64,000 nucleotides of DNA from an uncultured bacterium (GTDB lineage: Bacteria > Bacillota_I > Bacilli_A > RFN20 > CAG-826), in contig CASFQA010000001.1 of the NCBI GenBank assembly GCA_949296775.1, positions 496,001 to 560,000 on the forward strand. Direction: 5' to 3'. The notes beneath the pieces are model-generated. The model did no database searches and was not told the DNA's origin. It saw only the letters and a list, made by a program, of their open reading frames with translations. How positions within the stretch are numbered: position 1 is the first letter of the stretch; each line of letters opens with the position of its first letter. The position numbers and the translations under genes were made by a program. Below are positions 1 to 7,572 of the stretch, piece by piece.

Positions 1-175
1 GGTCCTTGACCAGGATCCCGACCGTCTCGATGCCGGCGTTGCAGAAGGCCGAAAGCGGGAAGTCGACGAAAGCGTAACGGCCGAGGAAGGAGAAGGAGCC
101 CAGCGGGCGATTGTCGGTAAGCGGGCTGATCTCCGGGTCGGCGTGGAGATTGACGATGCCGATGACGTTGTTCAT
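1..175 (-). CDS. glgD: GlgD, glucose-1-phosphate adenylyltransferase regulatory-type subunit (N-terminus only)
   Basis: Only the first 58 residues lie in the window; the gene runs off the left edge. The protein starts MNNVIGIVNLHADPEISPLT and continues with NRPLGSFSFLGRYAFVDFPL, which is the N-terminal pattern of GlgD (GI.NLH...PLT..RP....F.GRYR.IDFPLSN). The catalytic GGxGTRL loop of GlgC is absent at this position, as is usual for GlgD, which partners GlgC in making ADP-glucose for glycogen. The ATG overlaps the glgC stop codon (ATGA), so the two are translationally coupled. The rest of the protein cannot be judged. Confidence 0.85.
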   Translation of the reverse strand, partial: MNNVIGIVNLHADPEISPLTDNRPLGSFSFLGRYAFVDFPLSAFCNAGIETVGILVKD

Positions 176-1308
176 TTGTCGTTCCTCCCATTGGTGACGA
201 GGATGATTTCCTTGCGTTCGGCGTTGACGACCTCGCTCTCCTCAACGACCGCGTCGGGGCCGACGATGGCGTCGAACACCCGGGCCCCTTTCTTGATGTG
301 GGCCCCGTTCATGAGGACGCAGTTGATGGCCTTCGCCCCATCGTCGACGTAGACGTCGGAGGAGATGACGCAGTGGTCGACCTCGCCCCGGATGACCGCC
401 CCTTGGTTGATGAGGGAGTCCTTGGCGGTCCCGATGGGCCCGATGTATTGCGGGGTGGCGTGGTTGTCCTCGGTGTAGATCTTGTTTTTGCCTTGGATGG
501 TGAAGAGGTTGACGTTGGGGTCGCCCGACATGAGCAAGTCCATGTTGGCCTCGTGGAGGGAGGGGATGGTCCCGACGTCTTTCCAATATCCTTTATAGGT
601 ATAGGCGACGAGCTTTTTCCCCTTGGCCATCAGGTTGGGGATGATGTTCTTGCCGAAGTCATGGTCGCTTTGCTCGTCCCTCGCGTCCTCGATCAAAGCC
701 GCGCGCAGGGTTTTGTAATTGAAGATGTAGATGCCCATCGAGGCGAGGTTGGACTTCGGGACCTTCGGCTTTTCCTTGAAGGCGGTGATGACCCCATCCT
801 CATCGGTCTCGAGGATCCCGAAGCGGGAAGCCTCCTCAATCGGGACTTGATAAACCGAGATGGTGCATTCGGCGTTGGCCTCCCGGTGACGGGAGAGCAT
901 CCCATCGTAGGTCGTGGCGTAAATATGGTCGCCCGAGAGGATCAGGACGTATTCGGGGCTGAGGTTATCGAGCCAATCGAGGTTCTGGTAGATGGCGTCG
1001 GCGGTCCCCCGATACCAGTTCGACCCTTCCTCGGTCTCCTTCGGGGTCAAGACGGCGGTCAGGCTGTTGACCCCGTTGAGCCCCCAGTTCTTGCCGTTGC
1101 CGACGTAGGAATTGAGGTCGCTCGACTCGTATTGGGTCAAGACGGCGACGTGGTTGATGCCGGAATTGGCGCAGTTGGATAAAGGGAAATCGATGATGCG
1201 GTATTTGCCGCCATAGCCGACGGCCGGCTTGGCCGTTTTCCGCGTCAAAGCCTTCAACCGGGTCCCTTTGCCCCCGGCTAGGATCATCGCGGCGATTTTT
1301 ATGCCCAT
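172..1308 (-). CDS. glgC: Glucose-1-phosphate adenylyltransferase GlgC
   Basis: Makes ADP-glucose from ATP and glucose-1-phosphate, the committed step of bacterial glycogen synthesis, in the cytoplasm. The 378-residue protein has the nucleotide-binding loop ILAGGKGTRLKALT near residue 9, the sugar-binding region KPAVGYGGKYRIIDFPLSNC, the catalytic segment SGDHIYATTYDGML, the FxEKP motif (FKEKPK) and a C-terminal left-handed beta-helix of hexapeptide repeats (GAVIRGEVDHCVISSDV). Length is typical. The start is preceded by a good Shine-Dalgarno site (AAGGAGGAGCGA). A TATAAT box lies on the minus strand at 1345-1350, but no clear -35 accompanies it. First gene of a glgC-glgD operon. Confidence 0.95.
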   Translation of the reverse strand: MGIKIAAMILAGGKGTRLKALTRKTAKPAVGYGGKYRIIDFPLSNCANSGINHVAVLTQYESSDLNSYVGNGKNWGLNGVNSLTAVLTPKETEEGSNWYRGTADAIYQNLDWLDNLSPEYVLILSGDHIYATTYDGMLSRHREANAECTISVYQVPIEEASRFGILETDEDGVITAFKEKPKVPKSNLASMGIYIFNYKTLRAALIEDARDEQSDHDFGKNIIPNLMAKGKKLVAYTYKGYWKDVGTIPSLHEANMDLLMSGDPNVNLFTIQGKNKIYTEDNHATPQYIGPIGTAKDSLINQGAVIRGEVDHCVISSDVYVDDGAKAINCVLMNGAHIKKGARVFDAIVGPDAVVEESEVVNAERKEIILVTNGRNDK

Positions 1309-1676
1309 TCGCTCCTCCTTCGATGTATTTGGGATTTCCTATAAATTATAAGCACCCGCCCCCGAAAGTGGGAAACTCTTTTTATCCCTTTTTATCAACG
1401 TCAAATATTCCCGTACTCAAAGGCGGTGGTTTTTTCGTTATTCGGCAAGGGTCGGAATAGCCGAGCCGAAATTGAACAAAGCGGCTTTTGACGCCTTTTT
1501 TCCACAAAGATGAATGAAAATTCCGCCTAATGAAGGGGGATTTACGGGGAATTTCGGCTTTTCGAGGAAAAACGATCATCAAAGGGGCTGATTTCGCTAG
1601 TTGAGAAGCGGCATCAAGCCGTAGATTGAAGTTGACTAAGAGAGAGGGGGCAATCACGGCGAAAGGAGGAGCAATA
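1309..1676. other. Divergent intergenic region between glgC and a small membrane protein gene
   Basis: This 368-base stretch separates divergent genes. It holds the probable glgC promoter -10 (TATAAT on the minus strand, 1345-1350) and, on the plus strand, an AAAGGAGGA ribosome-binding site just before position 1677. An open frame crosses it on the minus strand, but it overlaps the next gene antiparallel and has no recognisable protein features. No hairpin or repeat of note was seen in 1380-1660. Confidence 0.5.
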
Positions 1677-1928
1677 ATGGTCACCGCAATGGTACTTGGT
1701 ATCATCGGCTGCGTCTTGTCGTTCATTTCCATCTTCTTCGCCGGATGGCTTAGCTTCATCGGCCTCGTGCTCGGCATCCTCGCCGTCGTCTTCGCCGTCA
1801 AAGCCAAAAAGAGTTCCGGCCAGCTGAAGGGAAGGGGGATCGCCGGCTTAGTCACCGACATCATCGCCATCGTCTTAGGAGCCATCTGCGCGATTATCTA
1901 TATCGTCCTTTTGCCCGCCATCGCCTAA
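1677..1928 (+). CDS. Small membrane protein, DUF4190-like
   Basis: An 83-residue protein starting MVTAMVLGIIGCVLSFISIF. It has about three hydrophobic segments (residues 2-22, 25-42 and 56-80) and a short basic stretch KAKKSSGQLKGRG between the second and third. The pattern LGLVLGI.A..... followed by .KGRGIAGLV.DIIAIVLG matches the layout of the DUF4190 family of small membrane proteins, whose function is unknown. I chose the internal ATG at 1677 because AAAGGAGGA lies seven bases upstream; a start at 1626 would add a hydrophilic tail without such a site. Transcribed alone and followed by a strong terminator. Confidence 0.6.
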   Translation: MVTAMVLGIIGCVLSFISIFFAGWLSFIGLVLGILAVVFAVKAKKSSGQLKGRGIAGLVTDIIAIVLGAICAIIYIVLLPAIA

Positions 1929-1947
1929 GCCGCGCCGAATGCCGCCT

Positions 1948-1969
1948 GGCGCCAATCCTGGCGCCTTTT
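1948..1969 (+). terminator. Rho-independent terminator after the small membrane protein
   Basis: Perfect 7-bp stem GGCGCCA / TGGCGCC with a four-base loop (ATCC), followed by TTTT. It lies 20 bases after the stop codon of the upstream gene. Confidence 0.8.
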
Positions 1970-1996
1970 CATTTATCGCGGCGCCTAGGGAAAGGG

Positions 1997-3122
1997 ATCG
2001 AGGAAATAGGCGATTACGCCTTCGATAACCTTGATCTCTCCTTCCTTTACCTTCCCCCCCTCGATCAAGAATATCGCCCCTTTTGCCTTGAGCGGCTTAA
2101 ACCCGAGCAGCGTCATTTACATCGACTCGCCTTCCGCCGCCATCGAAGGGGGGCTTCTGGGAATGAACGGCAATTATTATTTCCGTGGCGATAAGGCCGA
2201 CTACCCCGATTTAGTCGAAAGGGACGATTTCCGTTTCAGCTGCAAGTGGGTGGAAGAAGAGAACTACGGTTATATCGACTATGTCGAGGACGGGGAAAAC
2301 CTCTTCTTGCTTTCCTGGGTTACCTACCCCGAGGGAGAATCGTTCGATATGAACGTCTTGCCTTCAAACCTAAACTTTTCATTCGGCCCCGCCCTATTCG
2401 AGAATCTCTCCGTGGTTATGCGGCAAAATATCGCCCATTTGATCGGGGAAAGGGCTTTCGCGAACGCGACTATTTCCGGGAAAATCGAGCTCGCTGGGGT
2501 AAAGGAAATCGGCGACGAAGCCTTTGACCAAGCGAAATTCGACTCCGACGCCCATTTCAGCCTCGACATCAGTCAAATCGAATCCGCCCCCTTCGAAAAC
2601 GCTGACATGCAAGGGCATTCGCTTTATATCGAGAACAGCCTCCATTGTTTCGTCAAAAACCCCTACGCCTTCTCCGTAAACAACGCCTCGTATTTGGAAT
2701 ACCACGGCAAGTACGCGATAAACATGACCGAAACGCTTTTTATCAACGCCGATGAAATAAAATTCATAACCGATGAGGATACCAAAGAATTCCTAACCGT
2801 CATCGACGTTTCAACCGAGGCCACGAAAATCCATATCGAAGGGCCGTCGAGAGTCGTCTCTTTGTCAAGCGATTCGACAATTGAGACGCTTCGCCTGATC
2901 AACCTTTCCCGAATCGAGGACTATGCCATCTCCGCCCAAGCCATCGGCTATATCTATCTTCAAGACGTTTCGTCGGCGGGAAGCTCGATTTTCGGCTACC
3001 TGTCCACCACTCCGATCATTGAAATCGGCGGGAGCGAGGAAGACATCAAAAACTTCGATCCGCGATGGAACTGCTTCAACCAAACGGTTTACCCTTATTC
3101 CTTCGTAACCCCGCTTTACTAA
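1997..3122 (+). pseudogene. BspA-type leucine-rich-repeat protein remnant, 5'-truncated and frameshifted
   Basis: Two reading frames together encode one leucine-rich-repeat (LRR_5/BspA-like) protein. Positions 1997-2056 read IEEIGDYAFDNLDLSFLYLP in one frame; from about 2060 the protein continues in another frame as SIKNIAPFALSGL and runs to 3122 (about 350 residues). Removing one base from the C7 run at 2054-2060 joins them into a normal repeat, LYLPPSIKNIAPFAL. Further repeats follow (IGERAFANATI, VKEIGDEAFDQAKF). No start codon, ribosome site or signal peptide lies upstream, where a terminator intervenes, so the 5' part is missing. BspA-type proteins are usually surface or secreted adhesins. 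The break could instead be a sequencing error or a phase-variable tract. Confidence 0.6.
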
Positions 3123-3262
3123 CGAAAAACATCCGGACCGTTTCCGCTGGCTAAACTTAAAGGAAAGAAAGCCGACAAAAAGACGCGGAAACGCGAACAG
3201 GACGAGTTTTCGATTCTCCTAGAAAGAGACAAAACGTTTATCTCCTTCAATAAGGAAAACCT

Positions 3263-3291
3263 TTGCTTCTTGCTACCCCCTATGCTATATT
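3263..3291 (+). promoter_or_regulatory. rpmB promoter
   Basis: -35 TTGCTT (3263-3268), a 17-base spacer and -10 TATATT (3286-3291), about 34 bases before the rpmB start codon. Matches a housekeeping sigma-A-type promoter. Confidence 0.75.
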
Positions 3292-3325
3292 TGCCTACGC
3301 GCCAACGCGAAAGAGGTGATTAACT

Positions 3326-3523
3326 ATGTCTAGATACTGCCCCATAACCGGCAAAGGACCGATGTCCGGCAACGCCAGGAGCCATTCCGAACGGGCGACC
3401 CGCAGGAAGTGGAACGTCAATCTCCAGAAGTACAAGATCAACATCAACGGCCAAACCGTTGAAGTCAGAATGTCCGCCCGGGCCTTCCGCACCCTCAACA
3501 AAACCGTCAAAGCCGGCAAGTAA
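3326..3523 (+). CDS. rpmB: 50S ribosomal protein L28
   Basis: A 65-residue basic protein starting MSRYCPITGKGPMSGNARSH, the standard L28 N-terminus (C..TGK.P..GN..SHS), followed by RRKWNVNLQK and ending in VRMSARAFRTLNKTVKAGK. L28 binds 23S rRNA in the large subunit. Length and sequence are typical, and an AGAGGTGAT ribosome-binding site precedes the ATG. Its place opposite the end of the prkC-rpe operon is the usual Firmicutes arrangement. It has its own promoter and two consecutive terminators, so it is expressed as a single gene. Confidence 0.97.
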   Translation: MSRYCPITGKGPMSGNARSHSERATRRKWNVNLQKYKININGQTVEVRMSARAFRTLNKTVKAGK

Positions 3524-3528
3524 GAAAC

Positions 3529-3552
3529 ACCCCCGCTTCGGGGTTTTTCTTT
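3529..3552 (+). terminator. rpmB terminator 1
   Basis: Stem CCCCG / CGGGG with a CTT loop (3531-3543), followed by TTTTTCTTTT, six bases after the rpmB stop codon. Confidence 0.85.
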
Positions 3553-3562
3553 TATATAACCG

Positions 3563-3584
3563 ACCGCCCGAGCGGCGGTTTTTT
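3563..3584 (+). terminator. rpmB terminator 2 (tandem)
   Basis: Stem ACCGCC / GGCGGT with loop CGAGC, followed by six T residues. It abuts the last codon of the convergent membrane-protein gene and probably blocks read-through into it. Confidence 0.7.
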
Positions 3585-4273
3585 CATAAGGCGACGCTTA
3601 TGAGGTAAAGCCCGACCGGGACCAAGACCGAAGTCGGGATCGAGAGGAAAAAGCAAAGCCATTCCGAAAACGCCAACGGGAAAGGGCGCGGGCGCTTGGT
3701 GGAAATCGAGCCATCCTCCTCCATATAGGCGCTTAGCTCGGTCCAGCGCGAGAGCTTCGGGTTCAGCAATATCGAGGCTTTCCCGATGGCCAGGACGACG
3801 TGGGCAATGGCAAGCAGCAGCAAATAAAGAGGCTCATGGAGAGTCGAATAGACGTTAAGCAAGATGATGGCGGAGGTCACGTCGACCATGATCTGGGCGA
3901 CGAAGAAGACGACGGCGGATATGAGATGGCCCCGGAACATAAAGGCCGGGACGATGGTGACCGAGACGACCGCGGCCGAGGAGAGGAAAGCGAAGACGGC
4001 CATGAATATCGATAAGCCGAATAGCGACCCCGACCCGGGGGCGAAAGTCAAAAGCAGGCAGCCGAGGACGGCGAAGGCGCAGGACAGGGAAAGGCAGGTT
4101 TTGGCCGCGATCCCGCTGAAGCGGGAGATCGAGCCGAACTCGAAAGGGAAATCGGTCAGGAAATCATACCGCCTCCCCTCCTTCTTATGATCGGCCCACG
4201 AGAGGAGGAAGTAGAAGAGGAGGAAAAGCAAATAGCCCCCGATCGCCACCGATAAGATAATCTTCGTATTCAT
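3584..4273 (-). CDS. Unidentified multi-pass membrane protein
   Basis: A 229-residue protein with about six hydrophobic segments (residues 4-25, 58-77, 84-111, 117-139, 145-168 and 205-228) separated by short charged loops such as SWADHKKEGRRYD. I do not recognise the family. Its ATG overlaps the rpe stop codon (ATGA), making it the last gene of the gmk-rpe operon. In typical Firmicutes this position is taken by thiN, which it does not resemble. Start supported by the overlap and by the hydrophobic N-terminus MNTKIILSVAIGGYLLFLLF. Confidence 0.6.
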   Translation of the reverse strand: MNTKIILSVAIGGYLLFLLFYFLLSWADHKKEGRRYDFLTDFPFEFGSISRFSGIAAKTCLSLSCAFAVLGCLLLTFAPGSGSLFGLSIFMAVFAFLSSAAVVSVTIVPAFMFRGHLISAVVFFVAQIMVDVTSAIILLNVYSTLHEPLYLLLLAIAHVVLAIGKASILLNPKLSRWTELSAYMEEDGSISTKRPRPFPLAFSEWLCFFLSIPTSVLVPVGLYLISVAL

Positions 4274-4908
4274 AATCTCCGCAAAGCCTCAATCCTTTCT
4301 CGGTAATCCTCGTGGCCATAGAGGTAGGACCCGGCCACCAAGACCTCGGCCCCGGCCGCGGCGGCCCGCCGGGCGGTGGTTCCGTTGATCCCCCCGTCGA
4401 CCTCGATGAGCCAATTATATCCTCTTTCATCCTTTTTCTTTTTCAAATAAGCGATTTTGCCGGTCGCCTCCTCGAGGTAGGTTTGCCCCCCTTTCCCCGG
4501 CTCGACCGACATGACCAAAATAAGGTCGAGATCGCCTAGATAGGGCTCAAGCGACTCAACCGGGGTGGCGGGCTTGATCGAGATTCCGACCTTGCAGCCT
4601 AAGCCGCGGATATACTCGATATCCCCCTTCACGTCATCGCTCGCCTCCAGATGGAAGGTGATCAAAGACGAATGGGGGGCGTAAAGCGCGGCATAGCCCC
4701 TTATGTCCTCCACCATGATATGGGTGTCCTTGAATATATCGACGTCTTCGATCGAAGGCAGGTAGCCGATAAGCGAGGTGACGTTCGGCACGAAGCAGCC
4801 GTCCATCACGTCGAGATGGATGAACTCGGCCCCGGCCTCCTTGACTTTGATCACCTCGTCGCGGAAGCGGGATTTATCGGCCGAAAGGACGCTGGGGGCG
4901 ACGATCAT
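4270..4908 (-). CDS. rpe: Ribulose-phosphate 3-epimerase
   Basis: Interconverts ribulose-5-phosphate and xylulose-5-phosphate in the pentose phosphate pathway. The 212-residue TIM barrel starts MIVAPSVLSADKSRF and has the metal-binding signature HLDVMDGCFVPN (about residue 32), the segment LVMSVEPGKGGQ with the phosphate-binding region, and EVDGGINGTTA with the second catalytic aspartate. Length is typical. It overlaps the kinase gene upstream by an ATGA, consistent with its conserved place after prkC in Firmicutes. The intervening rsgA found in most relatives is absent here. Confidence 0.95.
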   Translation of the reverse strand: MIVAPSVLSADKSRFRDEVIKVKEAGAEFIHLDVMDGCFVPNVTSLIGYLPSIEDVDIFKDTHIMVEDIRGYAALYAPHSSLITFHLEASDDVKGDIEYIRGLGCKVGISIKPATPVESLEPYLGDLDLILVMSVEPGKGGQTYLEEATGKIAYLKKKKDERGYNWLIEVDGGINGTTARRAAAAGAEVLVAGSYLYGHEDYRERIEALRRL

Positions 4909-5780
4909 TTGAAGCCGAAGATCCGCGACAGCAGACCCCTCCGTTCGCCCCGAAAGCTCTCTTTGTCCTTCATCGCCTCCAATATCGCCTCATGCATCGA
5001 GGAGGAGGTTAGGTAACGCTCCTCCGGCCGTTTACGGCAGGCGGTGATGATGATCCGCTCGATCGATTTGGGGAGGGAGGGGACCAGCCGGCTCGGCTCG
5101 GGGAACCGTTTCTTGATTTGCTTTAAGGCCACTTCCTCCAAGTTCTCCCCGTCGAAAGGCACTTGGCCGGTCAAACACTCGTAAAAGACCACCCCCATCG
5201 AGTAAATGTCGTTGGCGATGGAGGCCGGGGCGCCGGTCAATACCTCGGGGGCGCAGTAATAGATCGTCCCCTGGATGGCGTCCCCTTCCTCCGGGGTGCC
5301 GATGGGGGCGGCGATGCCGAAATCGCTGATTTTGATCGTCCCGTCGCTTAAGTAGAACAGGTTGTCGGGCTTGATGTCGCGGTGGATGATCCCATGCCGG
5401 TGGATATAGTCGATCCCGGCGGTGAGCTGGAGCATGACGTCGCAGGCGTCGGTAAGCGAGAGCGACATCGCGAAATTGAGCTTGTCGCGCAGCGTCTGCC
5501 CCTTGATGTATTCATTGGCCATATAGGGCCGGTTATCGACGAACCCCCGGCCATACACCTTGACGATATTGGGGTGGTTCAAACTGGCGGCCGCCGCCGT
5601 CTCGTTATTGAACCGGGCCAAGTTGACCGGGTCCTTCAACAGCTCTTCCTTCATGACCTTAAGCGAGACGATCCGCCGATAGATGAGGTCGTTGGCCTCG
5701 TAGATATCGGCCATGCCGCCCGAGGCGATGCGGGAAGTCACCCGATAACGGGAATCGATCCGATCGCCGATCTTGATCAT
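4905..5780 (-). CDS. PrkC-like Ser/Thr protein kinase, catalytic domain only
   Basis: A 291-residue Hanks-type kinase. Visible motifs: glycine loop IASGGMADIYEA, ATP-anchoring lysine in VSLKVMK, catalytic loop HRDIKPDNLFY, DFG in ISDFGIAAP, and GTIYYCAPEV closing the activation loop. Firmicutes PrkC/StkP proteins normally continue with a transmembrane helix and PASTA repeats that sense peptidoglycan fragments; this protein ends at RRGLLSRIFGFK just after the kinase lobe, so it should be cytosolic. Partnered with the PP2C phosphatase upstream (ATGA overlap). I chose the ATG at 5780 because of that overlap and the usual start IGDRI.DRY. Confidence 0.9.
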   Translation of the reverse strand: MIKIGDRIDSRYRVTSRIASGGMADIYEANDLIYRRIVSLKVMKEELLKDPVNLARFNNETAAAASLNHPNIVKVYGRGFVDNRPYMANEYIKGQTLRDKLNFAMSLSLTDACDVMLQLTAGIDYIHRHGIIHRDIKPDNLFYLSDGTIKISDFGIAAPIGTPEEGDAIQGTIYYCAPEVLTGAPASIANDIYSMGVVFYECLTGQVPFDGENLEEVALKQIKKRFPEPSRLVPSLPKSIERIIITACRKRPEERYLTSSSMHEAILEAMKDKESFRGERRGLLSRIFGFK

Positions 5781-6523
5781 GGTTTGCAAGCCTCGAAATA
5801 GGCGATGGCGATGTTATCCGACCCGCCGGAGGCGTTGGCTTCCTCGATGAGGGAGGCGACTTTCTCATCCGGCCTTTCATCGCCGGAAAGGATGGCTCGG
5901 ATCTCCGATTCGGGGAGGTTGTTGTATAGCCCGTCGGAGCAGACCAAAACCGCTTCCCCGGCATAAGGATGGACCCCGATTTCGGCCGAGGAGGAAGGAT
6001 AGATGCCAAGGGCGTTGAGCAAGACGTGCCGATCCTCCCGCTTATTGGTCTCCTCGAAGCTGATCTTCCCGGTCCGATAAAGGTAATCGACGTAGGTCTG
6101 ATCGGTCGAGAGGCGGACCAATTCATGGCCTTTCAGCCAATAAGCCCGCGAATCGCCGACGTTGGCGATATATAGATGCTCGCCGCTTATTAAAGCCAAG
6201 CAGCAAGTGGTCCCCATATCGTGGTAACGCTCGTTCCGGTTAGCTTCGTTATAGATGAGTTTATTGGCCCCCTTAATGACCCTAGAGAGCCACATCTTCA
6301 GCAAAAACCTTGGCAATTTGGGCTTTTTATCGAAAGCCTCGACTAAATAGTCGCGGGCGAGCTTGGAGGCGCAGTCGCCTTTGTTCTGCCCTCCCATCCC
6401 GTCGCAGACGAGCAAAAACACCTCGCCTTGGCTGTTGGTCAAGCTGGCGGCTTGGTCCTCGTTGGCGATCCGGACTTTGCCGACGTCGGTTTTCGATTCA
6501 AATGCCCCTTTGTACCGTTTCAT
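5777..6523 (-). CDS. prpC: PP2C-family protein phosphatase, PrpC-type
   Basis: Removes phosphate from Ser/Thr proteins and is the usual antagonist of the PrkC kinase. The 248-residue protein carries the PP2C motifs: N-terminal RIANEDQ, metal-binding VCDGMGGQNKGD, GDSRAYWLK, LSTDQTYVDYL, VLVCSDGLYNNL and ASGGSDNIAIAY with the metal-binding aspartate. The start at 6523 overlaps the rlmN stop codon as ATGA; an upstream extension would be read inside rlmN. Length is typical for PrpC. Cytoplasmic, with probable substrates including the kinase encoded next to it. Confidence 0.95.
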   Translation of the reverse strand: MKRYKGAFESKTDVGKVRIANEDQAASLTNSQGEVFLLVCDGMGGQNKGDCASKLARDYLVEAFDKKPKLPRFLLKMWLSRVIKGANKLIYNEANRNERYHDMGTTCCLALISGEHLYIANVGDSRAYWLKGHELVRLSTDQTYVDYLYRTGKISFEETNKREDRHVLLNALGIYPSSSAEIGVHPYAGEAVLVCSDGLYNNLPESEIRAILSGDERPDEKVASLIEEANASGGSDNIAIAYFEACKP

Positions 6524-7563
6524 TGTTTTCTCTCGTATTTGACCCTCAGTTGGCCGCAGGCGGCGTCGATGTCGCCCCCGAACTCCTTCCTGACCGTGGC
6601 GTTGATCCCCTTTTTGAGCAAGGCGTCGTGGAAGCGGCGGACGTTTTCCTTGGGCGAGCGCTTCCACTTCATCTCCTTCACCTCGTTATAGGGAATCAGG
6701 TTGACGTAGGCGAAGAGGCCGTTGTCATGGATAAGATGGGCCAGCTCATCGGCGCATTCAAGCGAATCGTTCACCCCCGATAAAAGGATGTATTCGAAGG
6801 TGACCCGTCTCCCGGAGGAGGCGAGGTAGTCCTTGATCGCCAAAACGAGCTTATCCAGCGGGTATTTCAGCGACACCGGCATGATTTTGTTCCGGATCCG
6901 GTCATTAGGCGCGTGGAGGGAGATGGCGAGGTTGGTCTGCAGCCCCTCTTTCCCATAACGGACGATCCCCTCGGGCAAACCGCAGGTCGAGACGGTGATG
7001 TGGCGGGCCCCGATGGCCAAGCCGGCTTGGCAATTGGCGATCCGGATGAATTCCATCACGTTGTCGTAATTGTCGAAGGGCTCCCCGGTCCCCATGACGT
7101 TGATGTGGGTGACCCGGGCCCCGTATTCGGATAAAACCTGGTTCATGACCAGCAGCTGGCCGACCATCTCGGCGCTGGTGAGCCCGCGTTGTTTCTTAAG
7201 CAGCCCCGAGGCGCAGAAAGCGCACCCCATCGAGCAGCCGACTTCGCTGCTCACGCAGATCGGGCAGCCGTAGTCATAAGGCATCATCACCTCTTCGACC
7301 TTGGCCCCGTCCTCCAGCTGCAAAAGCAATTTGACGGTCCCGTCGCTTCCGATTTGCTTGGCGATGATCGAAGGGAGGGTCAAGCAGAAATCCCGCTTCA
7401 ACTCCTCCCGGAAAGAAAGCGAGATATCGGTCATCTTGTCGAAGTCCAGCACCCCTTTGCCGTAAACCCAGCTGAAAAGCTGCTTGGCGCGGAACTTGCT
7501 TTGCCCCCGGGAAAGGAAGCAATCGGTCATCCGTTCGAGGGAATAGCCGAGGAGGTTCTCCAT
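6520..7563 (-). CDS. rlmN: 23S rRNA (adenine-2503-C2)-methyltransferase RlmN
   Basis: A 347-residue radical-SAM enzyme that methylates A2503 of 23S rRNA and, in this family, also A37 of some tRNAs. It shows the iron-sulfur motif CSMGCAFCASG, the segment NVMGTGEPFDNYDNV, TVSTCGLP and FEYILLSGVNDS, and the C-terminal catalytic cysteine in DIDAACGQLR. The N-terminal accessory domain includes FRAKQLFSWVYGKGV. Full length. It sits directly after the rsmB-like gene (9-base gap) and overlaps prpC, the usual Firmicutes order. Confidence 0.97.
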   Translation of the reverse strand: MENLLGYSLERMTDCFLSRGQSKFRAKQLFSWVYGKGVLDFDKMTDISLSFREELKRDFCLTLPSIIAKQIGSDGTVKLLLQLEDGAKVEEVMMPYDYGCPICVSSEVGCSMGCAFCASGLLKKQRGLTSAEMVGQLLVMNQVLSEYGARVTHINVMGTGEPFDNYDNVMEFIRIANCQAGLAIGARHITVSTCGLPEGIVRYGKEGLQTNLAISLHAPNDRIRNKIMPVSLKYPLDKLVLAIKDYLASSGRRVTFEYILLSGVNDSLECADELAHLIHDNGLFAYVNLIPYNEVKEMKWKRSPKENVRRFHDALLKKGINATVRKEFGGDIDAACGQLRVKYERKQ

Positions 7564-7572
7564 TCTTCCCTC

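Noticed and set aside
298-1182. Long plus-strand open frame antisense to glgC
   Set aside because: It lies wholly on the opposite strand of a well-conserved gene. Its Val/Asp/Gly-rich translation mirrors glgC codon usage in high-GC DNA.
1382-1885. Minus-strand open frame across the glgC upstream region
   Set aside because: It overlaps the DUF4190-like gene antiparallel and has no motif or ribosome site.
3123-3262. Small RNA or riboswitch upstream of rpmB
   Set aside because: The region is mostly coding-like with no stable stem before the promoter.
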